From Diprion similis (taxonomy: Eukaryota; Arthropoda; Insecta; Hymenoptera; Diprionidae): a DNA stretch of 64,000 bases. Positions 10,461-21,988 of this stretch are shown piece after piece (the stretch's first letter is position 1; the number at the start of each line of letters is the position of its first letter). The stretch is from contig NC_060117.1 of the NCBI RefSeq assembly GCF_021155765.1, positions 6,352,001-6,416,000 on the forward strand, in the 5' to 3' direction. The translations under genes and the position numbers were made by a program. The notes beneath the pieces are model-generated. The model was not told the DNA's origin. It made no database searches and was given only the letters and a program-made list of their open reading frames with translations.

Positions 10461-11025
10461 ATCGAATATGGCGGACAAACAAAACCAACAAGAACAATTG
10501 TGAGAAGAATTTGTAAAACTTTTTTGGTGTGTTGCATTGCTCGCACCAAATTAGCTTTGAATTTTATTTTCTCAAAAACCATGCAAAGAGATTCTTCCCA
10601 ATTAGCGTGTAATAACGAGTTGTGGCATATCCTGGCTTTTCTCATTGCCTAAATTTTATCATCAGCTACCACATTCTTGATACCAGCAATTGCACAATCT
10701 GTATTACCGACCTTTACCGGTAACTCTGCCCGATAAGCATCGTAGATCCGTATTTACCAGCAATGTGGTTGCAGGGACCTGCATCAAGTTTCTCCCTGAG
10801 AGAGGTGAAAATTTAAATATTTCATTTAGTATAATTAACACACACATTGTAGACTGGATACTGTACCTAAAAAATAATCACTCTGAAAAATTAAACTAAC
10901 TAATAACTTTCCAGTTCGATAAAAATTCAAGCACGACGAACTTTTTCTAAGGTGAAAAAAATTTGGTTTACAATGAAATCATTTATACACTTGTTTCGAG
11001 TGATCTTTATATCGCGGCGATGATC

Positions 11026-11544
11026 TTAAGGGGTTTGTACACTTGCAAGGCCAAAAAACAAACGTTTTTTCGCGGTGCGTAACGTAACTCATGACTGGAT
11101 CATCTGAAACAAACAAAATCGCTGGAATTAGTTAAAAACAATATTCTCTTGTACTTGACGGTAAAACATTTTGAATTTTCGATTCATTTTTCTTTACAGA
11201 ACCGAAAAATGCAAGATTTTCATACTGACAAAAAATTTTCTTTAATTTGTACATCCGCCGTTTTGTCAAAAAATTAAACTTTCATAAAATCTCACTGTCG
11301 AGTATAAGAGAATATTGTTTTTAACTAATTCCAACGAATTTGTTCGTTTCAGATGATCCAGGTATGAGTTACGTTACGCTTGTTGTTTATCACTTTTTTT
11401 TACATGAAAAAATTATTATAACTTCTCGAAATGTGTGTCTTTTAAACTGATAAATATTAATCAATTAATAATGAAAACTGTCTTCAAAAAAAAGTTTAAA
11501 AAGAAAACGTTTTTTTGGCCTTGCAAGTGTACGTAACACCTTAA
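11026..11544. mobile_element. Foldback element T1 with TTAA-GG ends (~519 bp)
   Basis: Begins TTAAGGGGTTTGTACACTTG and ends CAAGTGTACGTAACACCTTAA-like. The inverted arms extend deep inside, with GTTACGTAACTCAT, GATCATCTGAAACAAACAAA and ACAATATTCTCTT each mirrored on the other side. No ORF. The TTAA at both ends fits a four-base target duplication of the piggyBac type, though canonical piggyBac ends start with CCC rather than GG, so the class is uncertain. Confidence 0.75.
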
Positions 11545-12952
11545 GCATAATTTTTAGTATAAACTCATCATGTCAGTGAAACACAGACTCGGTAATTATG
11601 TCAGGAATTCAGTTGGGATAGTTTATTAGAAAACAGTACAAAGTTATTTTGGCTGACAAAACAATTACATCTGTTTTGAGTTTGAAGTTCCCGTCGTAAT
11701 TTAAACATTATGTTTTCAGATTATCTTGCTGTTAATTTTATCTCATTTTCGGCTCTGGACGTGTTGAAGAATTATACGACCTTTGTAACAGCTGCATAAC
11801 TACGATACGAGAAAAATTATTTCCGATAAATACAACAACCAGATTAAACGTTGCTGAATTCTCTAAGCGGATTATTTACGCGTGTAATTCATGACGAGGT
11901 CTATACATGCAATTACGAATGGGAAGAGAAATTTGTCAGTCATATGATATCGGAAATGGAGTTGTGATAATCGTTGTAGAAGTTAATAGTTAGAGAAATG
12001 AAAATAGATATATTATGTATAGTCTAATAATGGACTTATTCACATCATCGCGCATTTTTATAATACATAAATAATTGCGTCATCACGAGTGATGGAAAAT
12101 TGGGTTACTAATTATATCATGTTTAATGCGCCACCTTTTTTGTGCATATAATAACAAATGGACCCATTTGTTCGAAACTACGTTTAGAAAACAGACTACA
12201 TCGGCCAAACAAGCCAAGTTTTTTACTTGTTACGTGAAATCCGATTATAGAAAGAAGCTCAGATTTAGTGGTTGAATTATATCTGAACTGTATAATATAA
12301 ATAATCAGGCAGGAGAGAAGAAATGCTTAATTATTAAACTTTCGTAGAATCCTAGTCAAAAACTGTACCGGATCATGTGTTTGTGAAAAATAAACTGAAA
12401 ATAATCCAAACCATGAAGATATTGTCGTTCAAAAAAAAATTAAACTTCTTTTTCTCACTTTAGTTTAACATTACATTCATATTATAGTAGTAAAAAGTAG
12501 TAAAAACAGCCATTTCTTGACACCGGCAGAACAGTCTTGATGAATTTATAACCGTAGAGTAATCGATGGACAATTCATAAATTCACGTAAGTCGTAGTAC
12601 TTATAATAATAATAATTAATCGTTATAGAGTATACAATTCCATTTCATTTCACTTTTTCGATTTTCAATTCTTCCTTTTCAAAATTTTCAACAAAACTAC
12701 GGGGCAATTGCCTATACGTAATAGAGTAATATTTTTAAAGTAGTGGCTGTATAGATTGTAATTATAGTTCTGTAATTACATTAGTAGAAATAGTGGAGCA
12801 CTTCTACATGTAACGTAACGTACAACCTACTTGTGCTTACATCACATATACCCGCAATATTACACCTACATATATGCATATGTTACATGTTACTTGCGGC
12901 TAGTTAACTTGCAAGAATTCCGTTGAATAAGATGAAAAAATTCATCAGATTA
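11545..12952. other. Gene-free AT-rich stretch
   Basis: I see no supported gene, promoter or repeat with clear ends between T1 and T2 beyond scattered A/T runs and short TAATAATAAT tracts. Confidence 0.55.
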
Positions 12953-13510
12953 TTAAGGGATGATCCCAACGTAACGGATCGAAAAATAGCTGATTTTCGC
13001 GATTTTTATTTCCTTGATTAAAATACGATAATCAGTCTAATTTTTCATGATTAGACCAAAGAACAGAGAATAAATTTGTAAACACTTGTTTTTTTTTACG
13101 GTTTTCTCGAAACGTGGTTTTTCTAAACGGTGTACAATCTCAAGGAAAAGAGTTTTCAAATTCGGACACAAAATTCTTCACACCATTTTTGAAATCTTAT
13201 TTTTTTTTTTTTTAACGAAAAACTGTCAAAAAAATTGGCTAAATTAGATAGTTTTTTCTCAAACCGCCGCCATTTAGTCTATTTTGTTAAAGAAAAAAAA
13301 AGCCTTTTTTTTTCGTCGCCATTTCCAACCGTTAAAATAAAATGTAAAATAGAGTAAAATTGAATGTTTCAAAATTCACTTTCTGTTCTTCACGAGTGCT
13401 TTGATTTGACATAAAAAAAAATCAAGACCGATTAGCGTATTTTAACCATAGAAGAGAAAATCGCAAAAAATGGTTATTTTTCGAACTGTTACACTAGGAT
13501 GATCCCTTAA
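12953..13510. mobile_element. Foldback element T2 with TTAA-GG ends (~558 bp)
   Basis: Begins TTAAGGGATGATCC and ends GGATGATCCCTTAA. Arms continue with RTAACGGATCGAAAAATA, GCGATTTTTATTTCC and TTAAAATACGATAATCAGTC, mirrored at the right end with few mismatches. Same terminal design as T1, T3 and T4 but unrelated internal sequence. Confidence 0.8.
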
Positions 13511-14825
13511 TATATTCAAGCATTGTCCGGCTTAGTACAGACTTCCGGTATAACTAGCCACACCGACTAAATTTCCTAGTTCTAATTACTATACTTTATA
13601 TATTTTTTTATTTTTTTTTTTATACGCGATTTTAATTTTTCATCAAAACCAAAAAATACAATTTTTTGAGTACAATATTAAAATTAAATTTGAAACTGTT
13701 ATAACGAGAAAAAGTAATTATTTTTGATTACGATCATTCGTACTCTATTTTCTTGCTGGTAACTATTGCAAGAATTTGTTCTTGATGTAACGATAAATTA
13801 ATATCGAGGCTTGTTTTAATTGAAAAAATGTAGTCAATCGAAGAAAACGATTTGACTTTGCAATAAACAGAAATGTAGTATTGGCGACTATAATCGAGGC
13901 ATTCCATGTTAAATCAAGCATTTTGCAGGTAAAATACGTTCGATTGACAGTTTTAATTCATTTGATTTTTTTCATGTATTCTGCTAATGAAAAAAAGTTG
14001 GTATTCACATTTTCATTACATGACTCGAATTTAGAATTTCAATTTTGATACTCGCCCTCTTGTTCCAGTGGCTATACCTTCAAAAGTAATGAAGTTAATT
14101 GGACAAAACAAAGAAGCATCTGAAAGGGTACGAAATACTCTTAAAAGTAACATTTAGTACAAATTTTTTTTCCTGTACAAACAATTGGCTCTGAATTTCA
14201 TAAGTTGAATTCTTTTTAACTTTACTGTTGCCTTCGACAAGCAATTTTGAAATTCTAAAAATCATGTGACTGTATTCGTTTACTGATCACATATTAACTC
14301 ACCATTTTTCAAAATTCACCTAGGATGAGATCTTTTTGATGAAAATCGATCCTCTTACCTCACGACAATGTGCCTCAAAGTACAGGATTCATTTTTTAAA
14401 TTACCTTAACTAATTTATTATATTAACGATACCCGTTTTAATGAATTGTACTTTTGAGAATAAAGGAAGTAACTCATTTCGTACTAATTTCGTATCAACG
14501 TAACATATGCATATGGAGTGTAAAACATAAAGTCACATGAGGCTGAAGTTAGTAACGTAAGCGAAGCGAAACGTCGAAAAGAAAAAAGTAACTATTACAA
14601 AATTTTATAGTGACGTCAAAGTGACTAACGTTTTCAAAATATCAATTTCTTTTGCCTGATTACAATTTACTGCATTTCAGACGATCCAAAAATCGGGAAA
14701 TGGCGGTTTCTCCGAACCGTTAATCATTACAACAACGTTACTAACTTCAACTTCAACCTCGCGAAGTTACAGGACCGTTTATAGAATGGCACTGAAGTAG
14801 TAGGACTGTGCGAATTTATAGACCG
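13511..14825. other. Gene-free AT-rich stretch
   Basis: No supported coding region. It contains A/T runs and the reading-frame fragments expected by chance. Confidence 0.5.
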
Positions 14826-15198
14826 TGGTGTGAGTATACATGGTGTGCCTAAGAGTGCAGTTTCCTTTTCCAAAAAAGTTTCTTTCTCTCGCACTGGACT
14901 TGACTTAACTAAGATGTGTACCAACGGCGTCAAAATCCCCTAGATCGGTGGTGATTAATTGTTACGACGTTGAATCTGCGTGGGGAAAAAATGAGCGTCA
15001 CTTTAAATAACTCACACATAGTCGTGCTACACACGATGGCATTACCAAGCAGGTTAGCGTTCGCCGGAAAAATAATTCCCTAGCAATATAGGGATTTCTT
15101 TTAGACAGTTGGTACACGTCTCACTTAGAGACTTTAACCTCGAAAAAAGGTTCGTTTCTTAGGAGTTCTAGACACACGATGTATACTCAAATCACACT
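14826..15198 (+). mobile_element. MITE family V, copy 1
   Basis: Left terminus TGGTGTGAGTATACATGGTG, right terminus CACACGATGTATACTCAAATC (degraded). Shared interior landmarks are ACCAACGGCGYCAAAATMCCC, GGTGGTGATTAATTGTTRCG, GAATCTGCGTGGGG, ATTCCCTAGCAATATAGGG and GGTACACGTCTCACTT. Flanks TATAGACCG (left) and TATAAGACG (right) are similar and could be a decayed target duplication. Confidence 0.85.
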
Positions 15199-15236
15199 AT
15201 AAGACGCGGAATGATTTCATTATCGTCTATTGTATA

Positions 15237-15311
15237 GTGTATATATATATTATATGTTTTATGTATTACATAATGTAGTAGGTATATATATAATATATAT
15301 ATATATATAGG
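15237..15311. repeat. (TA)n-rich microsatellite
   Basis: Alternating TATA runs interrupted by a short TGTAGTAGG segment, just past the end of the GTPase gene. Confidence 0.8.
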
Positions 15312-15401
15312 CTAAACTGCTACTTAATTAACTTTCAGGATTTTCATTTATTTCTTCACATTAATCGTCAGTCTATTATCGGCGCTACGTAACTTACAGG
15401 A

Positions 15402-16652
15402 TTAGGAAATAACGCATGAATTTCTCTTGGCGTCGGTTCGTTCGCGGATCTGTTGGAGATGCTGAAGCTGCGAAGGCGACGGCACGTGGGCGCTGCTCAC
15501 TCTTGAGCTAAGATGCTGAGGGGGTGGTAAGGATTGCCGTCGTCTGCGGCGCAAAGCTGGACTCAAGTTGTACTTCACCTTAGCCTGTATCAACAGCTCC
15601 TTGAACACCTGGTTTATGTTCGTGTTCTCCTTCGCTGATACCTCCACGAAACCGTTTTCCCAATCGACGGTCACCAACGCCTCTGTGCTCTCCCTGTCCA
15701 CCTGGATTACCCCGATTCAATCAATTCTTCGTCGAAATAAGTTTTTTTGTTTGTTTTTTTTTTTTTTTTTTAGTTATCGACAGGTATCGGTTTAAATTTT
15801 GTAAATTTACAAAAATTTTTTTCGCATTTACTAACAGAAATGTTACAAATAGTACAAATACAAAGTGGACCTGCTGAAACGTTATTTTTAACGTTTTTTA
15901 AACTTTTCCAACAGTATACGGCTGACAAATCGTCTCGTGTTATTGGGACTGTCGCTTTGCAATGCGACATCTGGTGGAAAAAATTCAAACTAATTCAAAC
16001 AATTTAACAGCTAATCGTTGAACGTCTTTTTCGCGTTTGAATAATAGAACAGATATATTATTGATTATGATTAATTAATTTATATGACATGATTGATTTG
16101 AAAGTTCAAGAACTACGATTTGGCTCCATTAGAATTTCAAACTTAGGTTATGTGGTGATAAAATGGCGCCGACAAAAAGACTCTGACGTCATGAGGACGT
16201 CATCGAATAATTACCTCGCGATTTTCGTCAGCCAGATCGACTTTGTTTCCAACAACGACGATCGGCACCGCGCTGTAACCTTTGGTCTCGAGTATTTGGG
16301 CCCGAAGAACCTTCGCCTCAAGGAAGGAATTAGAATCGTTGACATCGTAAACCAGAATGAAGGCGTCAGCTGAGGAAATGGAGAGTGCTCGCATAGCCGG
16401 AAATTCGTAGGCACCGGAAGTGTCCAATATATCAAGAGTTAGCTGGATACCGGAAACATTGAAGTCGCCATGATGCATTTCTTCTACGGTTCGTTTGTAT
16501 TTAGCTGAGAATGTGTTGTAGAGAAACTGGCTGATGATCGATGATTTTCCAACTTTCGCTGCTCCCATTACAACGATTTTGTGACGAAACGAGCTTTCCG
16601 TTTGCTTCCTACTGTTGCTGTCCGCCTCTGATAGCCTTTCGGTGCTGCTCAT
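15402..16652 (-). CDS. Ras-like small GTPase with CaaX motif (Ras-dva/Rhes-like subgroup; exons 16652-16215, 15701-15402)
   Basis: Exon 1 (438 bases) and exon 2 (300 bases) join in phase 0 to 245 residues. G-domain motifs: P-loop GAAKVGKS (30-37); switch I segment YKRTVEE (52-58); G3 as DTSGAYEF (77-84) instead of DTAGQEE; NKVD (136-139); VSAKEN (167-172). It ends RNSCVIS: a CaaX box with Ser at X, which predicts farnesylation and membrane targeting. A run of five arginines lies in the tail (ALRRRRRQS). The DTSG form with no catalytic Gln is shared by Rhes/Dexras and Ras-dva type proteins, so slow intrinsic GTP hydrolysis is expected. The closest groups by eye are insect Ras-like proteins related to Ras-dva; the exact orthologue is not certain. 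Start chosen at the ATG at 16652, because the longer frame upstream has only TTG. The 513-base intron holds repeat S copy 3. Confidence 0.93.
15943..16203 (-). repeat. Interspersed repeat family S, copy 3 (inside the GTPase intron)
   Basis: Reverse complement of 87-360 and 1591-1865: GCATTGCAAAG, CACCAGATG, GGCGCCATTTTAT, CACATAACCTAA and GACGTCAGAG are all present. Its end lies within about 12 bases of the exon 1 splice donor at 16214-16213. Confidence 0.78.
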
Positions 16653-17273
16653 CGTCAATGCAAAGTGGATCAAACGAGATCAGCATTAATTCGATATCAG
16701 TCCTTTAAAAAGTCCGATCACGGATCGCGCTTTGCTTCGACTTAATCCCGATGAAAATAGGGGCGCGAAAATCGACTTGGAAGGAAAAACGAACCAACTT
16801 TTCACGTTCGAAAATTCCCTCACGATCCGATGTTAGTGAATTTAAATCCTTGAATAGATAGTGTTTCTCTGTTTTGTAAATCGTTTTAAATTCAATTCCA
16901 GTACATTTAATCTTATATTTTTTATATTCAAATAAAATTTTTATTTCTTTATTAGGAATGAGTCGGGATAATCATATCCAGAGGAAATCGAGCCCAATTG
17001 TTATAATGGATTTAAAAAACTACGATTTATGATCGGATCTTTGATTTTTGTCTTTCACCTTTATATCGGTTAATGTATATTGTAATAAGTGACAGGTCAA
17101 AGCTTGTGGAATATAAATGTCGGTTTGTTGGTTTTAGTATTAGCATAAGCGAGACTCGCCCGGGTGCTGAGAAAATAAAAGTTTTACGGTGTACGTTTGC
17201 ATATAAATAATTCATACTTTGACAGATTCTGGTGTATAATATATATTTGTTTAAGTAAAAGCTCTCCGTGGTG

Positions 17274-17304
17274 GATGCTGCTGCTGCTGATGCTGATGCT
17301 GCTA
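17274..17304. repeat. CTG/ATG trinucleotide run
   Basis: GATGCTGCTGCTGCTGATGC-type trinucleotide repeat, immediately downstream (minus sense) of the candidate exon at 17314-17431. Confidence 0.7.
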
Positions 17305-17313
17305 TTTTCTCAC

Positions 17314-17431
17314 CTATTATTCTTCGGCAATTCTTCTTCTTGTTCCTCCTTGAGAGAAGATGGCTGAAGGCTAAAACGTCGACGAAATTGATGGCGGCTC
17401 TTCATCATGTTTCTTCCCCCTTTTAATATCT
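17314..17431 (-). other. Candidate exon upstream of the GTPase gene
   Basis: Read on the minus strand, a TTTACAG acceptor is followed by ATG ATG and an open frame starting MMKSRHQFRRRFSLQPSS, rich in Arg then Glu, ending at a good AG|GTGAGA donor (17313). It would leave phase 2. Joined to the GTPase first exon through the nearest acceptor it is out of frame, so it is either a leader exon with an upstream ORF or belongs to another transcript. Confidence 0.25.
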
Positions 17432-17501
17432 GTAAATATGAATAATTCGTCCAAGTTCAGATATCAGAGTTGCACCTGAATGTAATATAATATTATAAAC
17501 A

Positions 17502-18165
17502 TTAGGGTGATCCATAAAAAGTTAATATTTGAAATTCGACCGGCTCACCTTCGGATCAGTTCCGAATAATTTAAAAATAATTTCCTCATTTTTTCAGATT
17601 TTTTTTATCTCAACTCTAACCCGTGCCCGTAAAAGGGTGGATTTCCCTGTTTAACCCTTTTAGGAGCACATTAAATCCACCGAAAGGATTTCGATAAAAG
17701 TTGGTACAGGAGGATTTCTTGGGTCACTGATTACGAATTTGAACTTGAAATTAGAAAATTCGAAATGCTGGATCCAGTATGGCAAAATCAAGTGACTTTT
17801 GGTATTTTGGTGCACTATATATTGTATCCGCGATTTTAAACTTCGTAATTTTGAGTTCAGATTCGTAATCAGCTACCTCAAAAGTCCTTGAGTACCAAAT
17901 TTCACCAAAACCGAGTGACTTTTTGGATTATGGTCCACCATGTTGGTTCCACCATTTTGAATTTTCAAATTTTCAGTTCAGATACGTAGTCAGCGACCCA
18001 AGAAACTCTGGAGAGAAATCCAAAAAATCCAGTCTCCTGCGATCACGGGTTAGAGTTGAGATAAAAATCTGAAAAAGTAACGGAATTACTTTCAGATTAT
18101 TTGAAGCCGATTTCGGAAATGGGCCGATCGAAATTCAAAAATAATCTTTGCAAGAACCACCCAAA
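17502..18165. mobile_element. Foldback element with TTAGGGTG ends, carrying inverted ATGGCGG-type units
   Basis: Left arm TTAGGGTGATCCATAAAAAG... and right arm ...GCAAGAACCACCCAAA; inside, TTTTTCAGATTTTTTTTATC and CAACTCTAACCCGTG are mirrored by CACGGGTTAGAGTTGAG and ATAAAAATCTGAAAAAG. Between the arms are units related to 10300-10460. Confidence 0.65.
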
Positions 18166-18431
18166 TATGTATATATAAAGTGAATTGCTTGCGATTGAAT
18201 GCTTTAATGCGCATGCGCTGAAATTCGAGGGCAAGAGTAGTTGACTTTCCAGGACAACCAACGGTCGTAAGTTCAGACGACAGGTCACCGCGATGTATTT
18301 AACCTGAAAAATGTTGGTCATCCTGACAAAGCAACTGTTCTTGCTCTCGAGTCTTAGCGCATGCGCATTAAGCCATTCGATCGTTATGCATAATAAACGA
18401 TGTTATATTGTATAATTCCTTAGCACCAAAC

Positions 18432-18770
18432 CATGATGTGAGTACACATGGTGTGCCTAGAAGTGCAGCTTCTTTCTCAAAAAAAATTTCTCTCTCGCGC
18501 TGGACTGGACTTAAATAAGATGTTTACCAACGGCGCCAAAATACCCTAGATCGATGGTGATTAATTGTTGCGACGTTGAATCTGCGTGGGGAAAAAATGA
18601 GCGGGACATTAAATAACTCAGACCACAACTACACACGATGGGATTACCAAGCAGAGTAGCGTTCGTCGGAAAAATAATTCCCTAGCAATATAGGGATTTC
18701 TTTAGACAGTTGGTACACGTCTCACTTGAAGGCTTTAACCTCGAAAAAAGCGGCGTGTCGCAGGAGTTAT
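18432..18770 (+). mobile_element. MITE family V, copy 2 (right terminus lost)
   Basis: Begins CATGATGTGAGTACACATGG and follows the V interior closely (ACCAACGGCGCCAAAATACC, ATTCCCTAGCAATATAGGG), but stops after CGTGTCGCAGGAGTTAT without the right terminal repeat. Confidence 0.85.
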
Positions 18771-19013
18771 AACACCACAGCAGCAAACAGCTGAATAGCA
18801 ACTATCACTCAATAATAATAATTTGACAGCATATTTGCAGCTTTCTAATTGTTATGTATGTACAGTTGTAATGTAATTTCTCGAGCCGAAAAAGTGTTCG
18901 CCGCAAGTCGAAAAGTTGAAATCGAAAGAGTCGAAAAGAAGTTTGTCAGTGATAAAAAAGGGATTCGTTTTTCTTATCGTGAATTGGCGGCGGTCGCTAT
19001 ATGTAGCAAGTGA

Positions 19014-19166
19014 ATGTCCATTGGACCCGCCATCCTTGGGGCCAATTTCGAGTCGCTTCGATCAGAGTCCTTTGAACGTTCGCAAAGAGGTTCTTTGTCC
19101 GCCCACACATTGTACAACACCTTCGAACCTGAAGCTCGAAGAAGAACGCGAGATAAAAAAAAATGA
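19014..19166 (+). CDS. Candidate small ORF, 50 residues, unknown function
   Basis: ATG at 19014 follows directly after an in-frame TGA, so this start is the only one. The product begins MSIGPAILGANFESLRSESF and ends Arg/Lys-rich. Codons are much more GC-rich at third positions than the surrounding DNA, which is the main argument for coding. No signal peptide, TM segment or family is recognised. It lies about 2.4 kb upstream of the GTPase start on the opposite strand. The overlapping 121-codon frame in another phase (18916-19281) starts with TTG and looks less likely. Confidence 0.3.
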   Translation: MSIGPAILGANFESLRSESFERSQRGSLSAHTLYNTFEPEARRRTRDKKK

Positions 19167-19764
19167 AACTTTTCACGATAGTCGAATTATCTCACGATGG
19201 TGGATGGAAGAAAAAAATCAATTCAAAAACCTCATATTTTCGATGTCTCATATATTTTTCAGCAAATCATTGAATATCTAGCGATAACTTGAATCCATGT
19301 GGCTCGATGATTCGTTTCACGAAACACCATTTTTTATGAAAATATTACGACTTTAACTCGAAATTTTATCTAGTAAAATTTATTTCATAACTTTTAGTTA
19401 TAAATTTTATATGGGTAATTCCATAATTCGATTTTCGATTGAAATGTCGCACTTGTGTCACAATATACATATATGTTGTTATGTTTTGTAAAATTTTGAA
19501 CAATATCGAATTATCTAAAACCGATATTCACGTCACGATTTTGAATCACGTGTGATCCGATTCGTTTACTCAATTTTCCTTCGTTCCTCTTCTCGGATAA
19601 GTGAATGTTAAATTCATTTTCAGAGGATCGAAAACACGCGATCTGCGAATGAAAAATCACCTTTGAACTTTTCTACCACGAGGCTAATTCGTTTTAAATT
19701 TTACGTCAACAAGTTGTATGTACAGTACACATTTGATAATCATTACAGTACGAATTGTACGCGT

Positions 19765-20481
19765 TTAAGGATGAATTGGCTATACATTCTCTACCAAAAG
19801 TGAGTCTAGTCGAAAATATTTCGATACTTTGTGATAAGATGAAGATCTGGAAAAAAATCGACGACTATAAAGATCATAAGAAAATTGAATTTTGATATCA
19901 ATAATGCCAAAATTTGCCGATAAATTGTTTAACAGAAACATTGTATAACAAATTATCAGGGAATATTTTTTCATCTCTAATGTGAGATGAATACGTTGAT
20001 TTTTGTGAATAAACACGAATTTTGAAAGAATATTCTCACATTTTTGAATCTTCCGTTTTTCAAAGTTATAAAAAAATTTTGAAAAATGGAAGAAAAGTCT
20101 TAAATCTTGGTAGAAACGTTGTTCATTAAAATTAAAAAGTTTCCAGGTTACCGAACGAATACTTTGGTAAATACAGCCTTTTTGCAAACCTTCGAAAACG
20201 AAAATTTCCAATGTATAAAAAAATTCATGTACATTCAAAAAAATCAACGAATTAATTTCACACCACAAGAAAAACATTCCTTGAAAATTTATCAAGCAAT
20301 CTTTTGTTTAGATAATTTATTCGTAACTTTTGGTGCATCATTATTACTTAAATTAAATTTTCTTATCGTCTTTTATTATCGTTGATTTTTGTTTATTCAG
20401 ATCTTTATCTTATCACAAAGTATTCAATACTGCGAACGAGACTCACTTTTGGTTACGAATATACAGCGATTACATCCTTAA
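19765..20481. mobile_element. Foldback element T3 with TTAA-GG ends (~717 bp)
   Basis: Begins TTAAGGATGAATTGGC and ends GCGATTACATCCTTAA. The motifs ACCAAAAGTGAGTCT, TACTTTGTGATAAGAT and AAGATCT near the left end are mirrored near the right end. Long frames inside (171 and 92 codons) are A/T-rich by-products of the palindrome, not genes. Confidence 0.78.
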
Positions 20482-21111
20482 CTAAGAGCCCGAGTCTGCA
20501 TGAACGAAGAGTGTAAAATTATGTACACGTTGCTTGTCCAACATTAATGTTGTATTCCTGTGTCCATCGATTTTGGGTTAGACGTCTCCTTGCACGAAGC
20601 AACTTCACGAATATACAAGGTACATGCATACAAATACATACATACATACATATATACATATAGATTCACGAACGATGGAGTAATATGGCCGATGTATAAT
20701 AATAATGTGCATTAAGGAACATTTCAGATCGCGTTGCTGAGTGGTTCCGCCTACGTTGGAATACGGTGCAATTAGTTTCACTCTGGCCATTCATTCTTCT
20801 TGAGAAATGGAAATCCCTCAATTCTGCAAAACTGCGAAACTCGAGAGAAAGATTAAATCGTAATTTATTAATCATAATGTTCTTCTGTATTAAAGTTGAA
20901 AATTAATTGAATTTAGAAGAAAAAAAAAGTTCATTTCGAAATATCGAATCAATGTGTATTTTTGATAATTTATGTTGTAAATAAAATCCGTGTGAAACCT
21001 CTTAGACTTGACCATATTGAAATTGAATTTATTATAAAAATTGCTAGCTTTCACTTCTGAAATTGACAAGAATTATAGAATACTAGAAAATAGTAGAAAA
21101 TAAGTAATTCA

Positions 21112-21988
21112 GGCCAAATGGGGTAGCCTTAAATTTTTATAAAACAAATTTTGTTTATTAAAATGTTTTTTTCAAACAGTCAAAAATTACTTCTATCAAC
21201 ATTATTTTGAATTTTCAGAAATTTTCAACATATTTTTTTTTCCATTCCCTGACATCTGAAAATCATTTTTATTTTCTTTGGTTACAATTTAAGAAAAATA
21301 AAAAGATTCAGCGTATTTTATTTGAGAAACCAAAAAAAAAAAGAGCATATTTTTGTGATTTTTTTTTACAGAGTGCCTTATTTATTAATACTTTAAAACT
21401 TATTTTACATTATTAAGCATTATTCTAAGAATATTCTGTCACATTTTCATTAAAAAAATATTGAAAATTCAGCCATTGGTAGTTGTGATAACGAAGTAAC
21501 CTCAAAAAAAAGTTTCCATGCGGTAGTCAAAATTTCTCAAAAACCTTCGGACCGATTTCGCCTAAACTTTGTACACTTCATTAACATACTAAATACTAGT
21601 TTCTGAACGAAGGATTTTTTTTTTTTTTCAATTATAACTTATTTTTTAATCAAACAAAAACATCAAATCAAAGTTTAAATCAGAGTTTTTTGATTACACC
21701 TCCACCAAAATTTCAAAAATGAATATTTTTTTAATTCCTTCCTCTAAATTCAAGATAAACTTATGTACCAAAGAAATCTTTTTGGTTTTTTAATTTCACA
21801 TGAAGCAATCACGAGTTAATATATTTTTATGAAAATGTAGCAGAATATTCTTAAAATATTGCTAAACAATGTACAACAAGTTAAAAAATATTAATAAATA
21901 AGGTACTCTGTGAAAAAAAAAATCACAAAACCTATGCTTTTTTTGGTATCTCAGATCCTCATCCCCCCTTAAGTGCCCCGATTTTGCC
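21112..21988. mobile_element. Large foldback element (~875 bp)
   Basis: The left-arm series TTTTTGTGATTTTTTTTTACAG, GAGTGCCTTATTTATTAATA and AAGAATATTCTGTCACATTTTC is mirrored on the right by GAAAATGTAGCAGAATATTCTT, ATATTAATAAATAAGGTACTC and TGTGAAAAAAAAAATCACAA. The outer ends GGCCAAATGGGG / CCCCGATTTTGCC are less well matched. No coding content. Confidence 0.65.

Noticed and set aside
16653..16673. Seven-residue N-terminal extension of the GTPase
   Set aside because: The extension would begin at TTG; the first ATG in frame is at 16652.
19780..20295. 171-codon minus-strand frame
   Set aside because: Lies wholly inside foldback element T3; the composition is A/T-driven (Phe, Lys, Ile) with no family features.
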